From contig NZ_CADESW010000008.1 of assembly GCF_902830275.1 (NCBI RefSeq), positions 1-64,000 of the forward strand: 64,000 bases of DNA, given 5' to 3'. The notes under the pieces are model-generated. The model searched no databases. It was given only the letters and a program-made list of their open reading frames with translations, and was not told where the DNA came from. The first letter of the stretch is position 1; the number at the start of each line of letters is the position of its first letter. This DNA comes from Burkholderia stagnalis. GTDB lineage: Bacteria > Pseudomonadota > Gammaproteobacteria > Burkholderiales > Burkholderiaceae. Shown in pieces: positions 51,773 through 61,506 of the stretch. A program made the translations under genes and the position numbers.

Positions 51773-52966
51773 ATGAAACAGAACCGCCGCCGCTGGCGCA
51801 TCGCGCTCGCAAGTCTCGCCGCCGTCGCGCTCGTCGCCGGCCTCGCCCTGCACTTCCTCGCGCCGGACAAGCACCCGGAATACCTGAGCGCGCCGGTCAC
51901 GCGCGGCGACCTCGAAAACACCGTGCTGGCAACCGGCGCGCTGCAGGCGTTCCGGCAGGTCGACGTGGGCGCGCAGGTGTCGGGGCAGCTCAAGACGCTG
52001 AAGGTGAAGCTCGGCGACAAGGTCACGAAGGGGCAATGGCTCGCGGAAATCGACCCGGTGATCTCGCGCAACGCGCTGCGCCAGGCGCGCACCAGCGAGG
52101 AGAGCCTGCTCGCGCAGCAGCGCGCGACCGCCGCGCAGCTGAAGCAGACCGAACTCGCGTTCCGGCGCCAGCAGGCGATGCTGCCCGACGACGCCACCTC
52201 CCGCGAAGCGTTCGAAAGCGCGCGCGCGGCGCTCGACGTGCAGCGCGCGACCCTCGCGTCGCTCGACGCGCAGATCCGCGCGGCCCGCATCCAGATCGAG
52301 ACGGCGGAGGCCAATCTCGGCTACACGCGCATCGTCGCGCCGATCGACGGACAGGTGGTCGCGATCGTCACGCAGGAAGGCCAGACCGTGATCGCGCAGC
52401 AGCAGGCCCCGGTGATCCTGAAGCTGGCCGACCTCGACACGATGACGGTGAAGGCGCAGGTGTCCGAGGCGGACGTGATCCGCGTGCATCCCGAGCAGAA
52501 CGCGTACTTCACGATCCTCGGCGATCCCGACAAGCGCCATTACGGCAAGCTGCGCGCGATCGAGCCCGCGCCGCAGAATTTCCTCGAATCGCAGAGCACC
52601 CTCGGCGGCATGTCGAGCGGCGGCGCCAAATCGAACGCCGCCGTGTTCTACAACGCGCTGTTCGAGGTGCCGAACCCCGGCCACCGGCTGCGCATCTCGA
52701 TGACCGCGCAGGTCAACATCCTGCTCGGCAGCGCGCGCAACGCGCTCAGCATTCCGGCCGCCGCGCTCGGCGCGAAGGACAAGGACGGCCGCTACGCGGT
52801 GCGCGTGCTGCGCGCCGACGGCACGCTCGACACGCGCGCGGTGCGCACCGGCATCAACACCAACGTCAAGGTCGAGGTGCTCGCGGGCCTGAAGGAAGGC
52901 GAGCGTGTCGTGATCGGCGACGCCGCCGACGCCGCCGCGGGCGGCGCGTCCGCGCCGGGAGCGTGA
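51773..52966 (+). CDS. macA: MacA-like periplasmic adaptor of an ABC efflux pump
   Basis: The 397-aa protein starts with an uncleaved membrane anchor (RIALASLAAVALVAGLALHFL). It continues with the lipoyl half-motif GALQAFRQVDVGAQVSGQLK, an alpha-helical hairpin (residues 95-170), the second lipoyl half TRIVAPIDGQVVAIVTQEGQ and a beta-barrel. This is the MacA arrangement; it links the inner-membrane ABC protein to an outer-membrane factor. The 3' end overlaps the ribosome site of macB by a few bases, and the third gene of the set is the outer-membrane factor. The pump exports macrolides, lipopeptides or protoporphyrin in relatives. Confidence 0.88.
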   Translation: MKQNRRRWRIALASLAAVALVAGLALHFLAPDKHPEYLSAPVTRGDLENTVLATGALQAFRQVDVGAQVSGQLKTLKVKLGDKVTKGQWLAEIDPVISRNALRQARTSEESLLAQQRATAAQLKQTELAFRRQQAMLPDDATSREAFESARAALDVQRATLASLDAQIRAARIQIETAEANLGYTRIVAPIDGQVVAIVTQEGQTVIAQQQAPVILKLADLDTMTVKAQVSEADVIRVHPEQNAYFTILGDPDKRHYGKLRAIEPAPQNFLESQSTLGGMSSGGAKSNAAVFYNALFEVPNPGHRLRISMTAQVNILLGSARNALSIPAAALGAKDKDGRYAVRVLRADGTLDTRAVRTGINTNVKVEVLAGLKEGERVVIGDAADAAAGGASAPGA

Positions 52967-52968
52967 CG

Positions 52969-55197
52969 ATGGCCCGGCCGCTGCTGCAGCTGACGAATGT
53001 CACGCGGCGCTTCGCCACCGGCGACAAGGACGTCGTGGTGCTGAAGAACGTCAGCCTGTCGATCGATGCCGGCGAGATCGTCGCGATCGTCGGCGCGTCG
53101 GGGTCCGGCAAGTCGACGCTGATGAACATCCTCGGCTGCCTCGACCACCCGAGCGAAGGCCGCTACACGGTCGGCGGGCGCGAAACCGGGACGCTCGACG
53201 GCGACGAGCTCGCGCGCCTGCGCCGCGAGCATTTCGGCTTCATCTTCCAGCGCTATCACCTGCTGCCGCACCTGAGCGCGGTGGGCAACCTCGAGATGCC
53301 GGCCGTCTACGCCGGCAGCCCGCACGCCGAGCGGCGCGCGCGCGCGTCCAGCCTGCTCGCGCGCCTCGGGCTCGCGGATCGCGAGGACCATCGGCCGAGC
53401 CAGCTGTCGGGCGGCCAGCAGCAGCGCGTGAGCATCGCGCGCGCGCTGATGAACGGCGGCGAGGTGATCCTCGCCGACGAGCCGACCGGCGCGCTCGACT
53501 CGAAAAGCGGCCGCGACGTGATGCGGATCCTGCTCGAGCTGAATGCGCTCGGCCACACGGTGATCCTCGTCACGCACGACGAGCATGTCGCCCGCCACGC
53601 GCGGCGCATCGTCGAGATCAGCGACGGCGAGATCGTCGCCGACCGGCCGAACCTGCATCCTGTGATCGACGCGATGGAAGCGGATGCGAGTGCGAGTGCG
53701 AGTGCGGATGCGGATGCGGGTGCGGGTGCGGGTGCGGGTGCGGGTGCGGGTGCGAGTGCGAGTGCGAGTGCGAGTGCGAGTGCGGATGCGGATGCGGATG
53801 CGGATGCGAGTGTGAGTTCGGATGCCGAAGCAGAAGCAGAAGCCCAAGCCGACGCCGGCGATGTCGCGACATCGGTCCGGCCCGCACACGAAGCCGCACA
53901 CGACGCCGCACACGCACACGCGCCCGCGCCCGCTCGCACGCACGGCGACGACGCGCTGTCGGTCGTCGCGCCGCCGCGCGCGCGGCGCCTGTCGGCCGGC
54001 ACCGGCCGTTTCGCCGAAGCATTCCGGATGGCGTGGATCGCGCTCGTATCGCACCGGCTGCGCACGCTGCTGACGATGCTCGGCATCATCATCGGCATCA
54101 TGTCGGTGGTGTCGATCGTCGCGATCGGCGAAGGCGCCAAGCGCTACATGCTCGACGAAATCGGCAGCATCGGCACCAACACGATCAACCTCTACCCGGG
54201 CCTCGACTGGGGCGACAGCCGCGCGGACACGATCCAGACGCTCGTGCCGGCCGACGTCGCCGCGCTCGCCGAACAGCCGTACGTCGACAGCGTGACGCCC
54301 GAGACGTCGCGCTCGCAGCTGCTGCGCTACCGCAACGTCGACGTCAACGCGCTCATCAGCGGCGTCGGCGATCGCTTCTTCCAGGTGCGCGGCATGCGGA
54401 TGGCGCAGGGCGTCGCGTTCGGCGCGGACGAAGTGCGCCGCCAGGCGCAGGTCGCGGTGATCGACCAGAACGCGCGGCGCAAGCTGTTCGGCGCGAACCG
54501 CAACCCGCTCGGCGAAGTGATCCTGATCGGCAACCTGCCGTGCGTCGTGATCGGCGTCACGGCCGACAAGAAGAGCGCGTTCGGCGACGTGAAAAGCCTC
54601 AATGCGTGGGTGCCGTACACCACCGCGAGCGGCCGCCTGTTCGGCCAGCAGTATCTCGACAGCATCACGGTGCGCGTGCGCGACGGCCAGCCGAGCCAGG
54701 CGGCCGAGCAGAGCGTGACGAAGCTGATCACCCAGCGGCACGGCCGCAAGGATTTCTTTACGTACAACATGGACAGTGTCGTCAAGACGGTCGCGAAGAC
54801 CGGGCAGTCGCTCACGCTGCTGCTGTCGCTGATCGCGGTGATCTCGCTCGTGGTCGGCGGCATCGGCGTAATGAACATCATGCTCGTGTCGGTCACCGAG
54901 CGCACCCGCGAGATCGGCATCCGGATGGCCGTCGGCGCGCGCCAGGCCGACATCCTGCAGCAGTTCCTCGTCGAGGCCGTGCTGGTGTGCCTGCTGGGCG
55001 GCGCGATCGGCATCGTGCTGTCGTTCGGCGTGAGCATCCTGTTCTCGCTGTTCGTCGAACAATGGAAGATGGTGTTCTCCGCCGGCGCGATCGTGACGGC
55101 GTTCCTGTGCTCGACGCTGACGGGCGTCGTATTCGGCTACATGCCGGCACGCAACGCATCGCGGCTCGATCCGATCGATGCGCTCGCGCGAGACTGA
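52969..55197 (+). CDS. macB: MacB-like ABC exporter with enlarged linker
   Basis: From ATG 52969 the protein has 742 residues, against about 650 for MacB. Residues 1-235 form the ATPase: Walker [10 protein letters not shown] (42-50), signature [15 protein letters not shown] and Walker [14 protein letters not shown]. Residues 238-345 are an Ala-rich linker of Ala-Ser, Ala-Asp and Ala-Gly pairs from a hexanucleotide repeat, then His/Ala-rich text. The C-terminal part has one helix at [20 protein letters not shown], a large periplasmic domain and three helices ([20 protein letters not shown] and after). The dimer powers extrusion through MacA and the outer-membrane factor that follows. Confidence 0.88.
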   Translation: MARPLLQLTNVTRRFATGDKDVVVLKNVSLSIDAGEIVAIVGASGSGKSTLMNILGCLDHPSEGRYTVGGRETGTLDGDELARLRREHFGFIFQRYHLLPHLSAVGNLEMPAVYAGSPHAERRARASSLLARLGLADREDHRPSQLSGGQQQRVSIARALMNGGEVILADEPTGALDSKSGRDVMRILLELNALGHTVILVTHDEHVARHARRIVEISDGEIVADRPNLHPVIDAMEADASASASADADAGAGAGAGAGAGASASASASASADADADADASVSSDAEAEAEAQADAGDVATSVRPAHEAAHDAAHAHAPAPARTHGDDALSVVAPPRARRLSAGTGRFAEAFRMAWIALVSHRLRTLLTMLGIIIGIMSVVSIVAIGEGAKRYMLDEIGSIGTNTINLYPGLDWGDSRADTIQTLVPADVAALAEQPYVDSVTPETSRSQLLRYRNVDVNALISGVGDRFFQVRGMRMAQGVAFGADEVRRQAQVAVIDQNARRKLFGANRNPLGEVILIGNLPCVVIGVTADKKSAFGDVKSLNAWVPYTTASGRLFGQQYLDSITVRVRDGQPSQAAEQSVTKLITQRHGRKDFFTYNMDSVVKTVAKTGQSLTLLLSLIAVISLVVGGIGVMNIMLVSVTERTREIGIRMAVGARQADILQQFLVEAVLVCLLGGAIGIVLSFGVSILFSLFVEQWKMVFSAGAIVTAFLCSTLTGVVFGYMPARNASRLDPIDALARD
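53682..53819 (+). repeat. Hexanucleotide repeat inside macB
   Basis: About 22 six-base units of GCGAGT, GCGGAT and GCGGGT run head to tail. They encode blocks of Ala-Asp, Ala-Ser and Ala-Gly: one AD, three AS, two AD, five AG, five AS, four AD and one AS. Gain or loss of a unit keeps the reading frame, so the linker length can vary between strains. Confidence 0.92.
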
Positions 55198-55209
55198 CGG
55201 AGCCCGCCC

Positions 55210-56604
55210 ATGACGACACCCGCCTCCCTGCCTGGCCGCGCCGCCGCGCTCGCCGCCGCGCTCGCGCTGGCGGCCGGCTGCACGGCGACGCGCAACGGGC
55301 CGCTGCCCGCCGTCGCGATGCCCGCGAACTGGGCCTCGCCCGTGGCGCCCGCCGCACCCGCCGCACCCGCTGCCTCGCCCATGGCGGCCGACTGGTGGCG
55401 CAGCTTCGGCGATCCGGTGCTCGACGGCCTGATCGACGACGCGCTGCGCACCAACGGCGACCTCGCGATCGCGGCGATCCGCGTGTACCGCGCACGGCTG
55501 CAGGCCGGCCTCGTCGACACGAACCTCACGCCCACCGTGACGCTCGGCGCGTCGGGTTCGGTCACACGCACGCTCGACACGCACCAGACGTCCCGCGCGA
55601 GCGGCGTCACCGGCACGCTGAGCTACGAGCTCGACCTGTGGGGCCGGCTCGCGGCGCAGCGCGACGCCGCGCGCTGGGAAGCCGACGCGACCGAGGCCGA
55701 CCGCGAAGCGGCGCGGCTGTCGCTGATCGGCACGACGGCCTCGCTGTACTGGCGGCTCGGCTACCTGAACCGGCTGATCGCGCTCGGCGACGCGAACATC
55801 GCGTATGCGCAGCGCACGCTCGCGCTCGTGCAATCGCGCCATGCGGCGGGCGCGGTGTCGGGGCTCGACGTCGCGCAGGCCGAACAGAACCTGTCCGCGC
55901 AGCGCGCCGCGCAGACGCAGCTGATCCAGCAGCGCACCGAAAGCCGCCACGCGCTCGCGATCCTGTTCGACCGGCCGCCGCAGCAGCTTGCCGCCGAGCC
56001 GCAGGCGCTGCCCGGCGGGCCGCTGCCCGAGGTCGCGGCCGGCCTGCCCGCGAACCTGCTCGGCCGCCGCCCGGACCTGCGCGCCGCGGAATTCCGCCTG
56101 CGCGAATCGCTCGCGAACGTCGACGCGACCCGCACGAGCTTCTACCCGGCCTTCACGCTGACGGGCAACGTCGGCACGTCGAGCACGAGCCTCGAACGCG
56201 TGCTGACGAACCCGGTCGGCACGCTCGGGCTCGGGCTCGCGCTGCCGTTCATCCAGTGGAACACGATGCAGCTGCAAATCAAGGTGTCGAAGACGCAATA
56301 CGAGGAAGCGGTGGTCACGTTCCGCCAGCGCCTGTACGGCGCGCTCGCCGAAGTCGAGAACGCGCTCGCCGCGCGCGTGCAGCTCGAACGCGAAGCCGAG
56401 CAGCGTGCGCTGTCGCTCGCGCAGGCGCAGCGCGCGGAAACGCTCGCCGGCACGCAGTTCCGCGCCGGCGCGACCGGCGTGCAGCCGTGGCTCGACCAGC
56501 AGCAGCGGCTGCGGGACGCCGAGAGCACGGAGGCGCAGAACCGCCTGAACCGGCTCAACAACCAGATGACGCTGTACCGCGCGCTCGGCGGCGGCATGCG
56601 CTGA
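55210..56604 (+). CDS. Outer-membrane efflux lipoprotein (NodT/OprM-like)
   Basis: The 464-aa protein has a lipobox (ALALAAGCTATRNG, Cys23) and two TolC-type repeats, each with coiled-coil helices and a beta-strand pair: ELDLWGRLAAQRDAARWEAD in the first half and ESLANVDATRTSFYPAFTLT in the second. This is the third component of the tripartite pump and follows macB by 12 bp. The last residues of the gene (YRALGGGMR) precede the 113-bp tandem repeat region. Confidence 0.88.
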   Translation: MTTPASLPGRAAALAAALALAAGCTATRNGPLPAVAMPANWASPVAPAAPAAPAASPMAADWWRSFGDPVLDGLIDDALRTNGDLAIAAIRVYRARLQAGLVDTNLTPTVTLGASGSVTRTLDTHQTSRASGVTGTLSYELDLWGRLAAQRDAARWEADATEADREAARLSLIGTTASLYWRLGYLNRLIALGDANIAYAQRTLALVQSRHAAGAVSGLDVAQAEQNLSAQRAAQTQLIQQRTESRHALAILFDRPPQQLAAEPQALPGGPLPEVAAGLPANLLGRRPDLRAAEFRLRESLANVDATRTSFYPAFTLTGNVGTSSTSLERVLTNPVGTLGLGLALPFIQWNTMQLQIKVSKTQYEEAVVTFRQRLYGALAEVENALAARVQLEREAEQRALSLAQAQRAETLAGTQFRAGATGVQPWLDQQQRLRDAESTEAQNRLNRLNNQMTLYRALGGGMR

Positions 56605-56613
56605 ACGGCGCGC

Positions 56614-56952
56614 GGCGCGGCGGCGGCCACGCGAACGCGCGGCCCCGCCGGCTGTGCGTCATTCCGCCAGCGCCGCCCCGCGCCGCGCGGGCGCGAACGC
56701 TAGCGCGCTTGCCGTCGCCAGCACGGCGCGCGGCGGCGGCCACGCAAACGCGCGGGCCCGCCGGCTGTGCGTCATTCCGCCAGCGCCGTCCCGCGCCGCG
56801 CGGGCGCGAATGCCAGTGCGCTCGCCGTCGCCAGCACCGCGCGCGGCGGCGGCCACGCAAACGCGCGGGCCCGCCGGCTGTACGTCATTCCGCCAGCGCC
56901 GTCCCGCGCCGCGCGGGCGCGAATGCCAATGCGCTCGCCGTCGCCAGCACCG
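56614..56952. repeat. Three tandem 113-bp repeats
   Basis: The sequence around GGCTGTGCGTCATTCCGCCA recurs at 56650, 56763 and 56876 (in the last copy GGCTGTACGTC), i.e. with a 113-bp period, about 95% identical. The rightmost copy holds the stop codon and last about 20 codons of the leftward MFS gene (ALAFAPARRGTALAE-stop). The other two repeat that gene end with its stop and lie in the gap behind the efflux operon. This is a recent duplication of the 3' end of the exporter gene. Confidence 0.9.
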
Positions 56953-58423
56953 CCACGCCCAGCGCGCCATACGTCATCACCCAGCCGAAACCATGCACGA
57001 GCGCCGCGTGCAGCGCCGCGCCCGTCGGGTCGGCGCGCGCGAGTTCCGGCGCGAACGTGCGCAGCCCGTCGGTGCGGCCGGCCGCGATTTCCTGCGCGAG
57101 CGCGCGCAGCGCCGCGTCGCCGATACCACCCGCCGCGCCCGCCTTCAGGCTCGACACGATCCCCGCGACCAGCACGAAGCCCATCACCGCGATGTTCAGC
57201 GCGAGCGAGATCATCCGCGCGCTCATGTCGATGCCCGACGCCATCCCCGCGCGCGCGCTCGGCACCGCGCCCGTCGTCGTGTTGGTCACCGGCGTGTTGG
57301 TCAGGCCGAGCCCGATGCCCGCGATCACGCAGCCGGGCAGCATCGTCAGCCAGCTCGCCGGCGCGGCCGCGCTGCCGATCCGCATCAGCGCGAAGCCAGC
57401 CGCGATCGTGAAGAGCCCGGCCGGAATCACGACGCCCGGCCCGACGCGCAGCGCGAGGCGCTCGCCGAACGGCGGCGCGACCAGCGTCGGCAGCGTGTAT
57501 GCGAGCAGCGCGAGGCCGGCCGTCACGCTGTCGTAGCCGAGCGCGACCTGGAAGTAGATCGGCAGATAAATCATGAACGGCCAGAAGCTGAAGTTCATCC
57601 CCATCGAGCCGAAGATCGCGCCGGTGAACGCGCGGATCCGGAATACCGAGAAATCGAACATCGGGCGCGCGCTGCTGCGCTCGGCCATGACGAATCCGGC
57701 CAGCGCCAGCACGGTCGCGCCGAGCACGCCGCGCCCCGCCGCGCTCGTCAGGCCGAGCGCGTCGCCCTGCGTGATATAGAACGCGAGGCCGAACACCGCG
57801 AGCGACAGCGTGACGATGCCCGCGACGTCGAGCGTGCCCGCGTGCGGATCCCGCGACTCCTGCACCGCGCCGGCGATCAGCGAGAGCGCGACGGCCGCGA
57901 GCGGCGCATGCACGAGAAACACCCACGGCCAGCTCGCGAGCGCGACGATCGCGCCGCCGACGATCGGCCCGAAGCCGAGCCCGATGCCGAACACGATCCC
58001 CCAGATGCCGAACGCGCGGCCGCGCTCGCGCCCCTCGCGGAACTGGTGCGACAGCACCGCGATCTGGCAGATCAGCATCGCGCCGCCGCTCGCGCCCTGC
58101 AGCAGCCGGCCCGCGACGAGCACCGGCACGTTCGGTGCGAGCCCGCACAGCAGCGACGTCGCGCCGAACAGCACGGTGCCCGCGACGTAGACGCGCTTGC
58201 GGCCGAAGCGGTCCGCGAGGGTGCCGGCCGCCATCAGCACCGTCGTGCAGGCGATCGTGTACGCGTTCATGATCCATTGCATGCCGTTGAAGTCGCCGTG
58301 CAGCACGCGTTCGAGCGTCGGCAGGATCACCGGCACGCTCGAGATCTCGAGACCGAACATCAACGAAGTGAGACAGACGGCCGCGAGCGCGACCGCATTG
58401 CGGCGGGAAGCAGAAGACGTCAT
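56885..58423 (-). CDS. MFS multidrug-type exporter (DHA2/EmrB-like)
   Basis: The 512-aa protein has about fourteen hydrophobic segments. The N-terminus reads LAAVCLTSLMFGLEISSVPV, with the motif-A loop GTLADRFGRKRVYVAG between helices 2 and 3 and the motif-C-like LGFGPIVGGAIVALASWPWV. The tail GFGWVMTYGALGVAVLATAS precedes the triplicated end. DHA2 drug:proton antiporters of EmrB type fit this layout. A LysR gene is divergent, 192 bp away, and likely controls it. The start at 58423 was taken because the longer N-terminus (MRVARLPGDAAIS) is not needed for any helix. Confidence 0.85.
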   Translation of the reverse strand: MTSSASRRNAVALAAVCLTSLMFGLEISSVPVILPTLERVLHGDFNGMQWIMNAYTIACTTVLMAAGTLADRFGRKRVYVAGTVLFGATSLLCGLAPNVPVLVAGRLLQGASGGAMLICQIAVLSHQFREGRERGRAFGIWGIVFGIGLGFGPIVGGAIVALASWPWVFLVHAPLAAVALSLIAGAVQESRDPHAGTLDVAGIVTLSLAVFGLAFYITQGDALGLTSAAGRGVLGATVLALAGFVMAERSSARPMFDFSVFRIRAFTGAIFGSMGMNFSFWPFMIYLPIYFQVALGYDSVTAGLALLAYTLPTLVAPPFGERLALRVGPGVVIPAGLFTIAAGFALMRIGSAAAPASWLTMLPGCVIAGIGLGLTNTPVTNTTTGAVPSARAGMASGIDMSARMISLALNIAVMGFVLVAGIVSSLKAGAAGGIGDAALRALAQEIAAGRTDGLRTFAPELARADPTGAALHAALVHGFGWVMTYGALGVAVLATASALAFAPARRGTALAE

Positions 58424-58557
58424 CGATATCGCGGCGTCGCCCGGCAGCCGGGCGACCCGCACCTCCAGAGTCGAACAGGGCGTTCGCTGCGCACGGGCCG
58501 CGGCGTCGCACGCGATGAACGGGAGTCGGTACTATAGTGAGAATCTTGCTCCCCATT

Positions 58558-58580
58558 GAGTCATCTGCTTCGCATGACTC
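58558..58580. promoter_or_regulatory. Dyad GAGTCAT-N9-ATGACTC in the divergent promoter
   Basis: GAGTCAT (58558-58564) and ATGACTC (58574-58580) are perfect arms separated by nine bases, between the divergent MFS and LysR starts. A second, wider pair GGGAGTC (58521-58527) / GACTCCC surrounds it. The LysR protein encoded at 58615 is the natural candidate to bind here. Confidence 0.55.
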
Positions 58581-58614
58581 GGGACTCCCAGGAACCAATA
58601 GACACTCACCAACG

Positions 58615-59535
58615 ATGACCGACAAACTCGACGGCGTGACGACCTTCGTGCAGGTGGTGGAATCCGGCAGCTTCGCGCTCGCGGCGGAGCGCCTCGACAT
58701 GACGCGCTCGGCGGTCGGCAAGGCGATCGCGCGGCTCGAGAAGCGGCTCGGCGCGCGGCTCCTGCAGCGCACGACGCGCAGCCAGAGCCTGACCGACGAC
58801 GGCCAGGCGTACTACGACCGCTGCGTGCGCGCGCTCGCGGAGCTGGAAGCGGCGGAGGCCGATCTCGACTGCGGCCGCCACGAGGCGCGCGGCAAGCTGC
58901 GGCTGAGCGTGCCGCTCGCGTTCGGGCATCACTGCGTGACGCCCATCGTGCTTGACCTCGCGCGCACCTATCCGCACCTGCGGATCGACGTGTCGATCAC
59001 CGACCGCTTCGTCGATCTCGTCGAGGAAGGCATCGACCTCGCGGTGCGGATCGGCACGCTCGCGGACAGCACGAGCCTCGCGGTGCGACGGCTCGGCACG
59101 CAATACGGCAGCCTCGGCGCGGCCCCGTCGTATCTCGCGCGCCACGGGATGCCGAAGTCGCTCGACGACCTGAAGCATCACCGGACGATCGCCTATTCAC
59201 GTTCGGGGGTGCCGCAGCCGTGGGAATTGCGCGCGCCGGACGGCTCGACGGTACGCGTCGACATGCAGCACCAGCTCAGTTTCGACGACGTGCAGGCGAT
59301 CGCGGCGGCCGGCGCGTCGGGGTTCGGAATCGCGTGGCTGCCGAGCTGGCTGCTCGACCATTACGTGAAGCGCGGCGAGATGGTGGTCGTGCTCGACCGC
59401 TGCTTCGTCTGCGAAGGCGACATCCATGCAATCTGGCCGAAAACCCGCTACCTGCCGCGCAAGACGCGCTGCGTGATCGACGCGCTCGTGCAGGCGATTC
59501 CGCCGATGATCGCGCGCGAGGACGAAACGAAATGA
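58615..59535 (+). CDS. LysR-family transcriptional regulator
   Basis: The 306-aa protein has a LysR HTH (LDGVTTFVQVVESGSFALAA, MTRSAVGKAIARLEKRLG) and an effector domain (VPLAFGHHCVTPIVLDLART, DLVEEGIDLAVRIG, IAAAGASGFGIAWLPSWLL). It resembles the CrgA/YhjC-like branch that carries short substrate loops. It is divergent from an MFS exporter, an arrangement seen where the regulator turns on export of its own ligand. I started at MTDKLDGVTT because the frame before it has no ribosome site. Confidence 0.87.
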   Translation: MTDKLDGVTTFVQVVESGSFALAAERLDMTRSAVGKAIARLEKRLGARLLQRTTRSQSLTDDGQAYYDRCVRALAELEAAEADLDCGRHEARGKLRLSVPLAFGHHCVTPIVLDLARTYPHLRIDVSITDRFVDLVEEGIDLAVRIGTLADSTSLAVRRLGTQYGSLGAAPSYLARHGMPKSLDDLKHHRTIAYSRSGVPQPWELRAPDGSTVRVDMQHQLSFDDVQAIAAAGASGFGIAWLPSWLLDHYVKRGEMVVVLDRCFVCEGDIHAIWPKTRYLPRKTRCVIDALVQAIPPMIAREDETK

Positions 59536-59578
59536 TGCAATGAGATGGACCCGACGCGCCGCACGGCGCGTCCGGTCG

Positions 59579-60718
59579 TTACGCGCCGCCGAGATCGACG
59601 AGCGGATGCGCGAACAGCTTCCACGGCGACGTGAGGAAGTGCCGCACGCGCTCGGCGCGCAGCTCGACGAGCGACGCGGGCGCCCAGCGCGGCTTGCGAT
59701 CCTTGTCGATCAGGTGCGCGCGCACGCCTTCGCGGAAGTCGCCCTCCTCGATCGACCGCGCGACGATCCCGAGCTCCATCCGGAACGATTCGGCCAGCGT
59801 CATCTGCCGGCCGCGCAGCAGGGCCTCGCGGGTCACCGCGAGCATCGTCGGCGAATGGCCGAGCAGCGCGTCGAGCGTCGCCTGCAGCCACTGGCGATGC
59901 TCGCGCGTCAGCTCGTCGCGCACGAGTTCCTGCCGCAGCGTCGCGACGATCCGCTCGACCGCGGAACGCTTGTCGAAATGGCGGACGATCCACGGCAGCT
60001 GGCTCGCCAGCGTCGCGTGCGGCACGATGTTGCACGGCGGCTCGAACACCCTGCGCAGCGCGGCGAGCACGTTGCCGTCCCATTTCACGTTGCCGATGCG
60101 CGTCTCGAACGTGTCGAGCCATGCCGACGGCACGCACAGATCCGCGAGCTTCGCGGTCAGCGCATCGGCGCCCGACAGCATCGCGCCGGTCAGCCCGACG
60201 TACAGCGACAGCTCGACCGGCATGCGTGCGAGGAAATGCGTCGCACCGACGTCCGGCACGAGGCCGATGCGCGTCTCCGGCATCGCGATCTTGCTGCGCT
60301 CGGTTGCCACGCGCAGCGCCGCGCCCTGCGCAAGCCCCATCCCGCCGCCCATCGTGATGCCGTCCATCAGCGCGACGACCGGCTTCGGGAACGTATGGAT
60401 CGCGTAGTCGAGCCGGTATTCGTCGACGAAGAACGGCAGCCACGCATCGCGCCGCGCCGCCATCTGGTGCAGCGCGCGCACGTCGCCGCCCGCGCAGAAG
60501 CCCTTCTCGCCCGCGCCGCGCAGCACCACGGCGACGATCTGGTCGTCGTCGCGGCAGCGCGCGAGCAGCGCCGCCAGCTCGCGCACCATCTCGTGCGACA
60601 GCGCATTCAGCGCGGCCGGCCGGTTCAGCGTGATCAGCGCCACGCGGTTCAGCACGCGGAACAGCACGTCCGGCGCCGCTTGCGCGAGCGCGTCGTGCGT
60701 CGTGATCGGGGTGCTCAT
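59579..60718 (-). CDS. 3-hydroxyisobutyryl-CoA hydrolase (enoyl-CoA hydratase superfamily)
   Basis: The 379-aa crotonase-fold protein has the oxyanion-hole blocks GEKGFCAGGDVRALHQM and ALMDGITMGGGMGLAQGA, the active-site segment AMPETRIGLVPDVGATHFLA with catalytic Glu and Asp, and a long C-terminal extension (MLAVTREALLRGRQMTLAES, EGVRAHLIDKDRKPRW) typical of 3-hydroxyisobutyryl-CoA hydrolase. It cleaves 3-hydroxyisobutyryl-CoA to the free acid in valine breakdown. It is the last gene of the leftward operon; the preceding hydratase gene overlaps it by four bases (60715-60718). Confidence 0.88.
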   Translation of the reverse strand: MSTPITTHDALAQAAPDVLFRVLNRVALITLNRPAALNALSHEMVRELAALLARCRDDDQIVAVVLRGAGEKGFCAGGDVRALHQMAARRDAWLPFFVDEYRLDYAIHTFPKPVVALMDGITMGGGMGLAQGAALRVATERSKIAMPETRIGLVPDVGATHFLARMPVELSLYVGLTGAMLSGADALTAKLADLCVPSAWLDTFETRIGNVKWDGNVLAALRRVFEPPCNIVPHATLASQLPWIVRHFDKRSAVERIVATLRQELVRDELTREHRQWLQATLDALLGHSPTMLAVTREALLRGRQMTLAESFRMELGIVARSIEEGDFREGVRAHLIDKDRKPRWAPASLVELRAERVRHFLTSPWKLFAHPLVDLGGA

Positions 60719-61506
60719 CGGCCTTGCTCTCCGTCGGGTTGCCAGTTCGGCGCGCGCTTGCCGAGAAACGCGGCCACGCCTTCGCGCGGATCGTTCGTGT
60801 CGAACAGGTCGACGAAGCGCTCGCGCTCCACCGCGAGCGCCGCGCTGCGCGGCACGCCGCGGCGCGCGAGGCCGATCAGTTCCTTGCTGTAGGTCACCGC
60901 GTGCGGGCTCTGCCGCGCGACGTTGCGCGCGAGCGCAAGCGCCGCGTCGCGGGCCGCGCCGCTGTCGACCACGTCCTCGACGAGGCCGATCCGCAGCGCG
61001 GTGGCCGCATCGACGCGCACGCCGGCGAGGATGATCTTCTTCGCCCAGCCTTCACCGACGAGCCAGGGCAGCGTCTGCGTGCCGAGCCCGCACGGCAGCA
61101 GCCCGACCGACGGCTCGGGCAGCGCCATCTGCGCATGCGTCTCCGCGATCCGCAGGTCGCATGCGAGCGCGCATTCGAGCCCGCCGCCCATCGCATAGCC
61201 GTTGATCGCCGCGATCGTCACGAAGCGCGCTTCGGCGAGCGTCTCGAACGCGGTGCCGAAGCGGATCGCCATCGCGCGCGCGACCGCCGGATCGCCGTCG
61301 GCGAACGTGTTCAGGTCGGCGCCCGCGCTGAAGAACTTCGGGCCGTCGCCGGTGATCACGAGCGCGCGCACGCGCGGGTTCGCGTTGAGCTCGGCGACGA
61401 TCTGCTGCATCTGCAGCAGCCCGTCGGCGGTGAAGGCGTTCGCGGGCGGACGCTTGAGCGTCGCGCGCGCGATCGCGCCGTCGTCGACGTAGTCCAGTTC
61501 GATCAT
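60715..61506 (-). CDS. Enoyl-CoA hydratase
   Basis: The 263-aa crotonase-fold protein has GPKFFSAGADLNTFADGD and AAINGYAMGGGLECALACDL, with the catalytic segment MALPEPSVGLLPCGLGTQTL carrying one acidic residue of the usual pair. It should hydrate methacrylyl-CoA in valine degradation, as its place in the operon suggests. The start at 61506 overlaps the mmsB stop by four bases (ATGA); the stop in turn overlaps the hydrolase start. Confidence 0.86.
   Translation of the reverse strand: MIELDYVDDGAIARATLKRPPANAFTADGLLQMQQIVAELNANPRVRALVITGDGPKFFSAGADLNTFADGDPAVARAMAIRFGTAFETLAEARFVTIAAINGYAMGGGLECALACDLRIAETHAQMALPEPSVGLLPCGLGTQTLPWLVGEGWAKKIILAGVRVDAATALRIGLVEDVVDSGAARDAALALARNVARQSPHAVTYSKELIGLARRGVPRSAALAVERERFVDLFDTNDPREGVAAFLGKRAPNWQPDGEQGR

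Noticed and set aside
52792..56298. A 1168-codon minus-strand frame opposite macA-macB and the outer-membrane factor
   Set aside because: The composition is Arg/Ala/Asp-rich noise, and the opposite strand carries clear conserved proteins over the whole span.
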